From Bacteroidota bacterium (lineage in GTDB: Bacteria; Bacteroidota; Bacteroidia; NS11-12g; UBA955), in assembly GCA_016787485.1 (NCBI GenBank), contig JAEUUL010000041.1, positions 1-64,000 of the forward strand: DNA of 64,000 nt. The letters run 5' to 3'. Below the pieces are notes generated by a model. That model saw only the letters and a program-made list of their open reading frames with translations, ran no database searches and was not told where the DNA came from. Numbering within the stretch: the stretch's first letter is position 1; the number at the start of each line of letters is the position of its first letter. The translations under genes and the position numbers were made by a program. Shown one piece after another: positions 46,381 to 54,396 of this stretch.

Positions 46381-49300
46381 ATGAAAGTTTGCAAAGACGA
46401 AACATTTTCAACAAGACGTTTTCCCATTGCCTGGTTGATAATGTTCTCTTTTTCCATCCTCTCTGGCCTTTCATTCATCACTTCCTACAATCTGCCCCGG
46501 CCAGAAACAGAAGAGTTCGAAATGGAAAGAACTCCCTTTATTACCGTACATACGCGAAGCAACGGATTACCGGTTGGAGAAGTGAATAAACTCTTCCGCG
46601 ACAAAAGCGGCATTCTCTGGCTGATGTGTCCGGAAGGTCTGGTCCGGTATGACGGAATGGGATACAGGCTTTTCAAATATGAACCGGGTGACAGTTCATC
46701 ACTGCTTGACAACTGGGTGGAAGGACTCACCGAAACTCCTGACCGCAGAATCTGGATTGCAACCGGTAAGGGAATCAATATCATCCATCCAGGGAATTCG
46801 GCCATACAGACATTCTCCTTACCAGACACCTTTAAAAAAGACATTAACCATACAGCCATTACCTGCATTTATTATGACGCGTTTACAAAAAGTATGTTTT
46901 TCGGGTTCAACAAAGGTGTTGGACAGGTCAGCACTGATGGTAAATTTATAGGATACTATGATGTGTTCGGAGCAGACAGAGGTTACCATAAAGTTACCAG
47001 CATTTTTCGGGATTCGACACAACGACTTTGGATCAGTGCACTTCACTTCGGGGTAATGCAACTGAATGAAAAAGAAAGGAAAATAAAACACATACCAACA
47101 ATTGACAACATCAGTGGAAAACCCATATTTGTGCAAGCTGTCTCTGTCTCCGAACCCATAAGGGGGATGCATTATATCAATACCTGGGGACAAGGAATAT
47201 TGAAAGTTGTAAGGCTAAAACAGGATACTATGTATGTAAAATCCCTAATCTGGGATAAAAATCCGGGGCTCGAAAATTGGTCAAACATTGCGACGGGCAC
47301 TTTTATGAAGGCCGACTCCGGCAGTCAATTGGTCTATTTTTCATCTATGGATGGCGGGTTCGGAACGCTGAATCTACACACAGACGAAATAGAGTTTATC
47401 AAATATCAAAACAACCTTGTTACAGGCAACCAACAAATATTTTGCTCTGATATACTTTACGCGAATGGTTCAATCTGGATTGCGACAAACATTGGTATGT
47501 TGCAATATTGTCCTGATAATCAATTCCTTGAAAAATTCAAATTTCCGCAGGATAACAGGTCTTTCTGGGGCGTGAATGCAAAATATATCGTTACGGACAT
47601 CATTGCTCAACCCGGGCATAAAGGGCAATACTGGATGCTAAGTGAAAAGGGGGTCATTGCCCATTGGAATCAAAACAAACATAAAATAAAATACTTTTAT
47701 CGCCCATTTCTAAACAAACCCGATTATTTTTTAGCTGCAAGAAATATTCATATTCTTACGGGACATTTTCTGCTTATCACAGACCGGGGAAATTTTGTTG
47801 TAGATAGCTCAACCATGGAAGTAAAAGAAAATCATCCATTTACTTTTTTCAAAACACATTCTGTTTCCGTAATAGAAACCATAGACAATGAGCACTGGCT
47901 GATAACCACCCCCAACCAAGGAATTTATATTTATGCCCACAGGACAAATCAAAGTCGCAAATTGTACCAGGATAACGGTGAATTGGGTTGGTTGAGGCAT
48001 TCCACATTCTTCAGGGAAAACCTTCTCATTACGGGCACAACGGGATCACTCTTACTTATTGATACCGCATCCGGGAAAAAGACAACTTCGGGGACCATCA
48101 GCATCAGACATTCAAAAGACACACTGAATGGCTTGTACAGGGCTGCTATCCAAAACAATGCAGAATGCTGGCTATCCTCGCCATACGGTTTGTTCCATTA
48201 TTCAGCACCTGACACCCAGGTCACCTCATGGCCCAATCCTGTTTATGGCAAAAACCATTGGATAACCGATGTTGTGAAAGATTTCCATGGAAACATATGG
48301 TACACAGGCCGATCCTTTCTGGGATTTGTAAATCATAAAAAATCAATGCAGTATACCTTTGACCATTCAAATGGATTGGATGAAATTCCAGTTCACAAAC
48401 TGGTCCTGAACGGTGATAGCAGTTTGTTTGTACTGGCACGTCATACACTTTACTTTAAACCCCCGTATTCAATACAACCTGAGGTTACAAAACCAGTACT
48501 TAAGCTGGAATCCATAACTATGGAAGGCAAACAAGTACAGGAAACTATCGACAATAAAATTCAGGTTCCGGCATCGGTCAAGTCCCTTGAATTGGCGTTT
48601 ATCAATCTTCGGTTCGGATCAGCCACACAATTCAGGTATCATATTATTGTCAAATCCAGCCTCGGTGATTCCCTGTACTTTAACACCAATAAAATCAGCT
48701 TCCCATTCCTTAAACCAGGTATATATAAAATATATGCTGCGGTTATCGATAAAAACAATGCATGGAATCATGCAAAATTATTTTTTGAACTGAATGTTCT
48801 GAGACCATGGTATTTAAGTTATTTGGCATATGCGCTTTACCTGGTTATTTCAGTTGGTATCGTGGCTCTTATTGTATCAATCTTAATGATTAGAAAAGAC
48901 AAAGTGTACGCTGAAAAAAGGAAAATTGAAAAAACGATTTCTGACCTTGAAATGAGCACCCTCAGAGCTCAGATAAATCCGCACTTTATATTTAACTCTC
49001 TCAATAGTATTCAGAACTACATTCTATCCAATAAGGCACTTGATGCTTCTGAGTACCTGGCCAAATTCAGCAGATTAATCCGGTTGATTTTAGAATCTTC
49101 CATGGAGAACCTTATATCTCTGGAACAGGAGAAGGAACTTCTGATCTATTACCTCGAACTGGAGAAACTGCGTACAAACAATAAATTTTCTTTTACTATT
49201 TTTGTTGATCCGGCTATTAATCCGAAGGTTAAAATACCGTCTATGTTGGCCCAACCCTATCTGGAAAATTCAATCTGGCATGGCTTTGATGGAATCAAGC

Positions 49301-49569
49301 ACCCTGGAATCATTGATATTCAGTTTCTTCTTCAACAAGGATATTGTCTGTGTATCATTCGCGACAATGGCAAGGGTCTTACCGCTGCCAGTCAGCAGAT
49401 TCACACCCCCCACAAACACAAATCAAGAGGAACAGCTATCACCAGACAGCGATTACAAATAATGAGTTCAGACATAGACAAGGCAGTTGAATTAAGGGAA
49501 GTCAAGGATTTAAAAGGACGCGTTTCTGGCACTGAAGTGAGAATTAAAATTCCGATTCATGAAAATTAA
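46381..49569 (+). CDS. Membrane sensor: Reg_prop propeller, Y_Y_Y domain and LytS-type histidine kinase
   Basis: This protein of 1062 residues has an N-terminal signal or anchor helix (IAWLIMFSFSILSGLSF) and a long extracytoplasmic part with Reg_prop repeats (GLPVGEVNKLFRDKSGILWL, RRIWIATGKGINII, QRLWISALHFGVMQL) forming two propellers, then a Y_Y_Y domain (about 715-805) and a membrane helix (about 815-840). The cytoplasmic part is a His_kinase/LytS module with His868 in QINPHFIFNSLNSIQNYI and a degenerate HATPase_c with DNGKG. It probably senses an external ligand and phosphorylates the LytTR regulator, whose gene it overlaps by 11 bases. ATG 46381 is preferred over TTG 46366. Confidence 0.92.
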   Translation: MKVCKDETFSTRRFPIAWLIMFSFSILSGLSFITSYNLPRPETEEFEMERTPFITVHTRSNGLPVGEVNKLFRDKSGILWLMCPEGLVRYDGMGYRLFKYEPGDSSSLLDNWVEGLTETPDRRIWIATGKGINIIHPGNSAIQTFSLPDTFKKDINHTAITCIYYDAFTKSMFFGFNKGVGQVSTDGKFIGYYDVFGADRGYHKVTSIFRDSTQRLWISALHFGVMQLNEKERKIKHIPTIDNISGKPIFVQAVSVSEPIRGMHYINTWGQGILKVVRLKQDTMYVKSLIWDKNPGLENWSNIATGTFMKADSGSQLVYFSSMDGGFGTLNLHTDEIEFIKYQNNLVTGNQQIFCSDILYANGSIWIATNIGMLQYCPDNQFLEKFKFPQDNRSFWGVNAKYIVTDIIAQPGHKGQYWMLSEKGVIAHWNQNKHKIKYFYRPFLNKPDYFLAARNIHILTGHFLLITDRGNFVVDSSTMEVKENHPFTFFKTHSVSVIETIDNEHWLITTPNQGIYIYAHRTNQSRKLYQDNGELGWLRHSTFFRENLLITGTTGSLLLIDTASGKKTTSGTISIRHSKDTLNGLYRAAIQNNAECWLSSPYGLFHYSAPDTQVTSWPNPVYGKNHWITDVVKDFHGNIWYTGRSFLGFVNHKKSMQYTFDHSNGLDEIPVHKLVLNGDSSLFVLARHTLYFKPPYSIQPEVTKPVLKLESITMEGKQVQETIDNKIQVPASVKSLELAFINLRFGSATQFRYHIIVKSSLGDSLYFNTNKISFPFLKPGIYKIYAAVIDKNNAWNHAKLFFELNVLRPWYLSYLAYALYLVISVGIVALIVSILMIRKDKVYAEKRKIEKTISDLEMSTLRAQINPHFIFNSLNSIQNYILSNKALDASEYLAKFSRLIRLILESSMENLISLEQEKELLIYYLELEKLRTNNKFSFTIFVDPAINPKVKIPSMLAQPYLENSIWHGFDGIKHPGIIDIQFLLQQGYCLCIIRDNGKGLTAASQQIHTPHKHKSRGTAITRQRLQIMSSDIDKAVELREVKDLKGRVSGTEVRIKIPIHEN

Positions 49570-50278
49570 AACGGTTGTAATAGATGATGAAATAAACAAC
49601 GTAGAAGCACTGTGTACATTATTGCAGTATTTACCGGATATTGAAATATCTGGTAAATTTACTGAATCTATATCCGGCTTAAGATATATAAATGAGAATC
49701 CGGTTGATTTGCTTTTCCTTGACATTCAGATGCCCGATTTAACAGGCTTTGACATTGTTGAACGGATTTCGGGTCAAAAACCGGAAATTGTATTTGTAAC
49801 TGCTCACAGTGATGCAGCAGTGAAAGCGTTCAGACTTGCAGCAACTGACTTTCTTGTCAAACCTGTTATTTTTTCTGAATTAAAAAATACCGTAGAAAGA
49901 GTCGGATTAAAACTCAGAGAAAGGAAAACTGCTACTAAATCTCAGAGAATCAGTTTTCACTCTCAATCAGGTATTGACATCGTTGATATCTCACAAATTT
50001 TATATTTTATGGGTACCGGCAGCTATACTGAAGTTTTTTTGTCCGACATGAAGAAAATAACTGTCAGTAAGAATCTTGGAGAATTTGAATCTATGTCTGC
50101 ATTGCGGAATTTTTTACGGATACACACATCATATCTGGTGAATACCTCGCATATAGAGAAATTTATAAAAGAAGATGGGGGAATGGTGATGATGAAAAAT
50201 GGCGTAATGATACCTGTTTCCCGACGTAAAAAAGAAGAACTGATAGAATGGTTAAAATCTCTTCAGGGTGAGAATTGA
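49559..50278 (+). CDS. LytTR response regulator
   Basis: This 239-residue regulator has a receiver (1-120: VVIDDEINNVEAL, phosphorylated Asp in LLFLDIQMPDLTG, T/A switch in IVFVTAHSD, Lys in LVKPV) and a LytTR DNA-binding domain (about 140-235: IVDISQILYFMGTGSYTEVFL, FLRIHTSYLVNTSHIEKF, NGVMIPVSRRKKEEL). It is the partner of the overlapping sensor. LytTR proteins bind paired direct repeats, and candidate repeats occur in the divergent region at 46054-46087. Confidence 0.93.
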   Translation: MKIKTVVIDDEINNVEALCTLLQYLPDIEISGKFTESISGLRYINENPVDLLFLDIQMPDLTGFDIVERISGQKPEIVFVTAHSDAAVKAFRLAATDFLVKPVIFSELKNTVERVGLKLRERKTATKSQRISFHSQSGIDIVDISQILYFMGTGSYTEVFLSDMKKITVSKNLGEFESMSALRNFLRIHTSYLVNTSHIEKFIKEDGGMVMMKNGVMIPVSRRKKEELIEWLKSLQGEN

Positions 50279-50324
50279 AATCCGGGCGGTTTGACGAGAA
50301 AGCTACAAACTACCGGTTGCTAAG

Positions 50325-50428
50325 AAAAAAGCCCCGCTATGGCGAGGCGAATGTAGCGGACACGTAGGGATTCGAATAGCGGGGCCTTGCCCGCCACCGC
50401 GGGTTTACCCCGCGGCCCCAAACCTTCT
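50325..50428 (-). repeat. Displaced copy of tRNA-Arg 3' half plus terminator, with 39-bp insertion
   Basis: Bases 50325-50376 are identical over 52 bases to 50673-50724, which hold the tRNA-Arg acceptor and T-loop end and its terminator. Bases 50416-50428 repeat 50725-50737 (the T-stem, variable loop and anticodon-stem end). In this copy the two parts are split by 39 extra bases (50377-50415) containing the hairpin CCGCGGG-TTTA-CCCCGCGG. The 5' half of the tRNA is absent, so it is a pseudo-tRNA fragment. Confidence 0.9.
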
Positions 50429-50672
50429 ATGTATACTTTTGAATGAACTTTTTCAGGTCTTCCGTATTCAGATTCTTCAATTTTCTTTCGAGTATGATTG
50501 CCTCTTTTCTGCTCTCCTTATGCAATACAAGCACTACTCGCCAAGGCTTGTATGGAGATGTAGACTTTTCATAACCGGAATTGTGTCTGTTCAATCGGGA
50601 ATCAAAATCAGAGGTCTGGCCTATATAATACCGATTGTGTGACGTGGAATACAAAATATACACAAAATACAT
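50427..50672 (-). CDS. Small GIY-YIG nuclease-domain protein between tRNA-Arg repeats
   Basis: This 81-residue protein is a minimal GIY-YIG domain: VYIL (4-7), YYIGQT (15-20), Arg26 and Arg29 in SRLNRHNSG, and the metal-binding Glu62 in LERKLKN. All catalytic positions are present, so it could nick or cut DNA. Such small proteins (UPF0213/YhbQ-like) usually have no attached DNA-binding domain. The ATG directly follows the U-tract of the tRNA-Arg terminator and the stop overlaps the displaced tRNA fragment, so the gene fills the space between repeats. No promoter or ribosome site is visible; it may depend on read-through from the tRNA. Confidence 0.9.
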   Translation of the reverse strand: MYFVYILYSTSHNRYYIGQTSDFDSRLNRHNSGYEKSTSPYKPWRVVLVLHKESRKEAIILERKLKNLNTEDLKKFIQKYT

Positions 50673-50696
50673 AAAAAAGCCCCGCTATGGCGAGGC
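50673..50696 (-). terminator. Terminator of tRNA-Arg
   Basis: On the minus strand GCCTCGC-CATA-GCGGGGC forms a 7-bp stem with one G-U pair, followed by six T residues (plus bases 50673-50678). It ends at the base before the GIY-YIG ATG. The same hairpin recurs at 50325-50348 after the displaced fragment. Confidence 0.85.
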
Positions 50697-50737
50697 GAAT
50701 GTAGCGGACACGTAGGGATTCGAACCCCAAACCTTCT
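50673..50737 (-). repeat. Intact copy of the tRNA-Arg 3' half repeat
   Basis: This 65-base unit (terminator, acceptor 3' strand, T-arm, variable loop, end of anticodon stem) is part of the functional tRNA-Arg. It is the direct-repeat partner of 50325-50428. Confidence 0.9.
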
Positions 50738-50778
50738 GATCCGTAGTCAGATGCTCTATCCAATTGAGCTACGCGTCC
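50705..50778 (-). tRNA. tRNA-Arg (anticodon ACG)
   Basis: The cloverleaf folds fully: acceptor GGACGCG/CGTGTCC, D-stem GCTC/GAGC, anticodon stem TCTGA/TCAGA with loop CTACGGA (anticodon ACG at plus 50742-50744), variable AGGTT, T-stem TGGGG/CCCTA with loop TTCGAAT, discriminator G. CCA is not encoded. It reads CGN Arg codons after adenosine-to-inosine editing. Confidence 0.95.
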
Positions 50779-50941
50779 GTTTGTTTTACCCTTGGGCAAA
50801 ACCGGGCTGCAAAGGTAACAAAAAAATCGTTCATGTCAACCATTTCGCGCAGAGACCTCCCCAAAACCGGATTTTATGGCCGTTCATCGAGCCCATTGCA
50901 ACTTTTCCTGCCTCTGTCCTATCATTGTAGTTCTTCTTCGC

Positions 50942-53494
50942 ATGAAAAAACAGATACTTCTACTCATTGCGGCAATGGCCGGATCAGGCCTGCTTACTGC
51001 ACAGAACAAATCCAAAAACAACAAGAAAAAGCCACAACCGCCGGCAGAGGCGGCCAAGCCAAAGGAGGACAAACCCAGTATTGCCTCTAAAACCAAAACC
51101 TGCAAAAAAATCCCGGGGCTGTTTACCCTCTACCGCGATACAGTGAACGGTAAATTGTACATGACTGTGCGCAAGGACCAGATAGGAAAGGAATTCATCC
51201 ATTTTACCTACACCGAAAATGGTGTTGTGGAAGCTGGCGCCAATCGTGGACAATACCGCGGCAGCCGCATTTTCACCATAAAAAAATACTACGAGTACAT
51301 AGAATTCGAGCAACAGAATACCGGTTTTTATTTCAATCCGAAAAGTGAACTTGCCAAAAGCGCTGGTGCCAACATCAGCCACTCGAGTCTGGCCTTTGAA
51401 AAGATACTTGCTGCCGATGAAAAAGCCGGTGAATACCTTCTGGATGCGGATGAACTGTTTCTCTCCGAAAAGCTGCATCAGATAAAACCCACTCCCATGC
51501 CCGGTATTTTTGGCGGAATGGGATTTACGCTGGGTTCTCTGAGTAAAAACAAAACCCGATATGATGCAGTTCGTAATTATCCCGAGAATACCGATCTGGT
51601 GGTGAAATATGTATTTGACAATCCCTATCCTGGAAACGGCGGCAGCAATGAAGTAACGGATGCCAGAGCTGTGAGCATTCTTGTACAGCACAGTTTGCTT
51701 CAGATGCCTGAAAATGATTTCAAACCCCGTTTTGACGATCCCCGTGTAGGCTATTTCAGCGAAGAAGTGAATGATATGACGACCACACAGGCTGTAAACT
51801 ACCGGGACATGATTCACCGCTGGCATCTGGTAAAAAAAGACCCCGCCACCGCCGTGAGTGAACCCGTAAAACCCATTACCTGGTGGATTGAGAATACCAC
51901 ACCAAAAGAGTACCGTGAAACCATAAAGCAGGCTGCACTTGCCTGGAACAAAGCCTTTGAACCACTGGGTTATAAAAATGCGGTTCAGATTTTTGAACAA
52001 CCCGATACTGCGACCTGGGATGCAGGCGATATCCGTTACAATGTACTGCGCTGGACTTCTTCTCCAAACCCTCCCTTCGGCGGATATGGACCCAGTTTTG
52101 TAAACCCCCGTACTGGTGAAATTCTGGGTGCAGACATTATGCTGGAATATGTGTTTGTAACCAATCGGCTTGTGATGGAAAAACTGTTTGAAGCCAAAGG
52201 CTCAGATGCACAATCTTGCGAAGCCGGCCATGCCCTGCACTTGGAAACCCTGCTGGGAGCCGAAATGTTGAAAGCCACCGGTGCAAGCGAGGTGGAAATG
52301 ACTAAACTCATCAAGCAGTCTTTGTTTTATCTTATACTGCATGAAATGGGTCACACCCTTGGTCTCATGCATAACATGAAAGCCAGCCAGTTGCACAGTC
52401 CTACCGAACTCCGCAGCCAGGATGAAACCGGACGAACCGGTCTGATTGGCTCAGTGATGGACTACCCGGCCATAAACCTGAATGGGATTACCGGCGGTCC
52501 TTTGCAATATTGTCAAACCCAACCCGGACCTTATGATTTGTGGGCTGTGGAGTTTGGCTACTCTGATGCAGTTGCCGACGAATCGGCAGAAGCTGCCCGT
52601 TTGGAAAAGATTCTCAGCCGCAGCACCGAGCCTGCGCTTGCCTTTGGCAACGATGCCGATGACATGCGTTCACCCGGCAAAGCCATAGACCCAAGGGTGA
52701 TGATTAACGACCTGAGCAATGACGCGATTACGTATGGTACAGAACGCATAGAGCAGGTGCAGTCACTGATGAAAACCATCAAAGACCGCTATGGAAAAGA
52801 CGCCGCCAGTTATCAGGAAATGCGCAATGCGTGGTCTGTGCTCAGTGGAAACTACTCAACCATGGTGGGCGTGATAAGCAGATATATAGGCGGAGTATAT
52901 GTGGAGAGGGCTGCTGCCGGACAATCCGGTGCAAAACAACCCTATACCCCGGTTTCCAAAGGAGACCAAAAGCGGGCCATGGCTGCCCTTGCCAAATATG
53001 CCTTCTCTCCCAATGCAATGGAAGTTCCTTCTGACCTGATTCCCTACCTGCAACCCCAACGCCGCGGTTTTGGTTTCTTTGGCGGTGGGGAAGACCCCAA
53101 ACTGCATAACCGGGTGGAAAGCATGCAAAATTCCGTGCTCGACCATTTGCTCAGCCCTTCGGTATTGCTGCGCCTTACCGATAGCCGTGAGTATGGCAAT
53201 GACTACTCCGCAGGTGAAATGATGGGAGAACTGACACAAGCCATTTTCCAGTCAGATTTGGCCGGGCCGGTAAACACACACCGGCAAATATTACAAACAA
53301 ACTATATAGACCGTTTGATTGCGATTGCTGGTCTGAAATCTGGTTCGCGATATGACAAAATAAGCAGAGCCAGAGCCACTGGTCAGTTGCTGGAGATTCA
53401 GAAACAATTGAAATTAAACCCGGGTGCTGACAAGGAAACCCGCGAACACCGCAGTTTCCTGCTGCAAACCATAGAAAATGGTTTAAAACCATGA
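50942..53494 (+). CDS. Exported zinc-dependent metalloprotease (DUF5117/DUF4953 type)
   Basis: This protein of 850 residues has a signal peptide (MKKQILLLIAAMAGSGLLTAQ) then a basic linker. Residues about 40-330 match the DUF5118/DUF5117 region (GLFTLYRDTVNGKLYMTVRKDQIGKEFIHF..., VGYFSEEVNDMTTTQAVNYRDMIHRWHLVKKDP). The catalytic part has the metzincin motif HEMGHTLGLMHNM (His467, Glu468, His471, His477), with SVMDYPAINL as Met-turn, and a DUF4953-like C-terminus. This type is widespread in Bacteroidota; the target is unknown. ATG 50942 begins the signal peptide; 50876 would add 22 residues. Confidence 0.9.
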   Translation: MKKQILLLIAAMAGSGLLTAQNKSKNNKKKPQPPAEAAKPKEDKPSIASKTKTCKKIPGLFTLYRDTVNGKLYMTVRKDQIGKEFIHFTYTENGVVEAGANRGQYRGSRIFTIKKYYEYIEFEQQNTGFYFNPKSELAKSAGANISHSSLAFEKILAADEKAGEYLLDADELFLSEKLHQIKPTPMPGIFGGMGFTLGSLSKNKTRYDAVRNYPENTDLVVKYVFDNPYPGNGGSNEVTDARAVSILVQHSLLQMPENDFKPRFDDPRVGYFSEEVNDMTTTQAVNYRDMIHRWHLVKKDPATAVSEPVKPITWWIENTTPKEYRETIKQAALAWNKAFEPLGYKNAVQIFEQPDTATWDAGDIRYNVLRWTSSPNPPFGGYGPSFVNPRTGEILGADIMLEYVFVTNRLVMEKLFEAKGSDAQSCEAGHALHLETLLGAEMLKATGASEVEMTKLIKQSLFYLILHEMGHTLGLMHNMKASQLHSPTELRSQDETGRTGLIGSVMDYPAINLNGITGGPLQYCQTQPGPYDLWAVEFGYSDAVADESAEAARLEKILSRSTEPALAFGNDADDMRSPGKAIDPRVMINDLSNDAITYGTERIEQVQSLMKTIKDRYGKDAASYQEMRNAWSVLSGNYSTMVGVISRYIGGVYVERAAAGQSGAKQPYTPVSKGDQKRAMAALAKYAFSPNAMEVPSDLIPYLQPQRRGFGFFGGGEDPKLHNRVESMQNSVLDHLLSPSVLLRLTDSREYGNDYSAGEMMGELTQAIFQSDLAGPVNTHRQILQTNYIDRLIAIAGLKSGSRYDKISRARATGQLLEIQKQLKLNPGADKETREHRSFLLQTIENGLKP

Positions 53495-53874
53495 AGCTGA
53501 ATCCTGGAGTTGCGGCAATAGCAGCAATCTGGTTGGGTTCTGGCATCGCATTCGGAGCATTTGGTGCGCATGGACTGAAGGAGCAACTGAGTGCGCAGTA
53601 TCTTGCAGTATTTGAAACGGGCGTGCGCTATCAGATGTATGCCGGGTTCGGACTTTTGTTTTTTTCAATTTGTGGTGATTACATGAAATGGCCGGTCAGG
53701 TTGCTCATATGGGGTAGTTTCATTTTTTGTCTCAGTGTATACGCCGTTAGTCTGAATGAATTATTTGGCGATTCTTTGAAAAAATTCGGAGCCATTGCCC
53801 CTATTGGCGGACTGTCAATGATTGCTGCATGGGCATGGGCGGCATGGATCTGGATGAAAAACAAAACAAAATGA
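53491..53874 (+). CDS. DUF423 family membrane protein
   Basis: This 127-residue inner-membrane protein has four hydrophobic segments and the DUF423 (YgdD-like) marks FGAFGAHGLKEQL near the start, FETGVRYQMYAGFGLL, and APIGGLSMIAAWAW. The function is unknown. The start overlaps the metalloprotease stop by 4 bases and the stop overlaps the SixA start by 4 bases, giving a coupled three-gene operon. Confidence 0.92.
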   Translation: MKLNPGVAAIAAIWLGSGIAFGAFGAHGLKEQLSAQYLAVFETGVRYQMYAGFGLLFFSICGDYMKWPVRLLIWGSFIFCLSVYAVSLNELFGDSLKKFGAIAPIGGLSMIAAWAWAAWIWMKNKTK

Positions 53875-54344
53875 TGAAAGTGGTTTTGATGCGCCATGGT
53901 AAGGCTGCCGATGCGATGGATTTTGACAACGATTTTGAAAGGCCACTCACCCACCGCGGTAAAGCCGAAGTGCGCGCTGCTGCGGAAAAACTGCTGGAAT
54001 CAGGATTTCGCCCTGATGTCATTATGAGCAGTCCGGCAAACCGCACTGCCGGCACTGCAAGAATTATTGCTGATGTTTTTGGCATAGACGAGAATGCCAT
54101 TGTTTATTTTGCCCCCTTATACATGGGCTCCGAGTCAGACTATCTGGATGCAATGAATTCGCGGCATGAACAAACGATATTCATTGCAGGACATAACCCG
54201 ACTACCGGAACCCTGGCGGGTCATTTCGGAAAACTAAGGCATACCGGGTTTCCCACCAGTTCTTTTGTTGTTCTGGCATTTGCAGAGAAACCCATTCGTA
54301 TGTCTTCTGCTGCCACCTTGCAATTTAACGGTATAAGGCAATAA
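53871..54344 (+). CDS. sixA: SixA-type histidine phosphatase
   Basis: This protein of about 157 residues is a branch-1 histidine phosphatase. The phosphorylated His lies in LMRHGKA, with Arg in SPANRTAGTARI and the second His in AGHNPT. In enterobacteria SixA removes phosphate from phosphohistidine in HPt/phosphotransfer proteins; here the target is unknown. ATG 53871 or 53874 (MMKVV) starts just before the catalytic strand; 53829 would add 14 non-conserved residues. It is the last gene before a strong terminator. Confidence 0.9.
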   Translation: MMKVVLMRHGKAADAMDFDNDFERPLTHRGKAEVRAAAEKLLESGFRPDVIMSSPANRTAGTARIIADVFGIDENAIVYFAPLYMGSESDYLDAMNSRHEQTIFIAGHNPTTGTLAGHFGKLRHTGFPTSSFVVLAFAEKPIRMSSAATLQFNGIRQ

Positions 54345-54348
54345 AAAA

Positions 54349-54376
54349 GGCTGCCTGAAACAGACAGCCTTTTTTT
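54349..54376. terminator. Bidirectional terminator
   Basis: GGCTGcCTG-AAA-CAGaCAGCC (54349-54369) is flanked by six A residues on the left and seven T residues on the right. It serves both the sixA gene and the convergent FKBP gene. Confidence 0.9.
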
Positions 54377-54396
54377 ATTCAATCTTGCGAAAATGC

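Noticed and set aside
50608-50799. Minus-strand 63-codon open frame through the tRNA-Arg gene (contains VAQLDRASDYGSEG)
   Set aside because: It is the tRNA sequence read as protein followed by an out-of-frame reading of the GIY-YIG gene; this kind of spurious protein is common at Arg tRNA genes.
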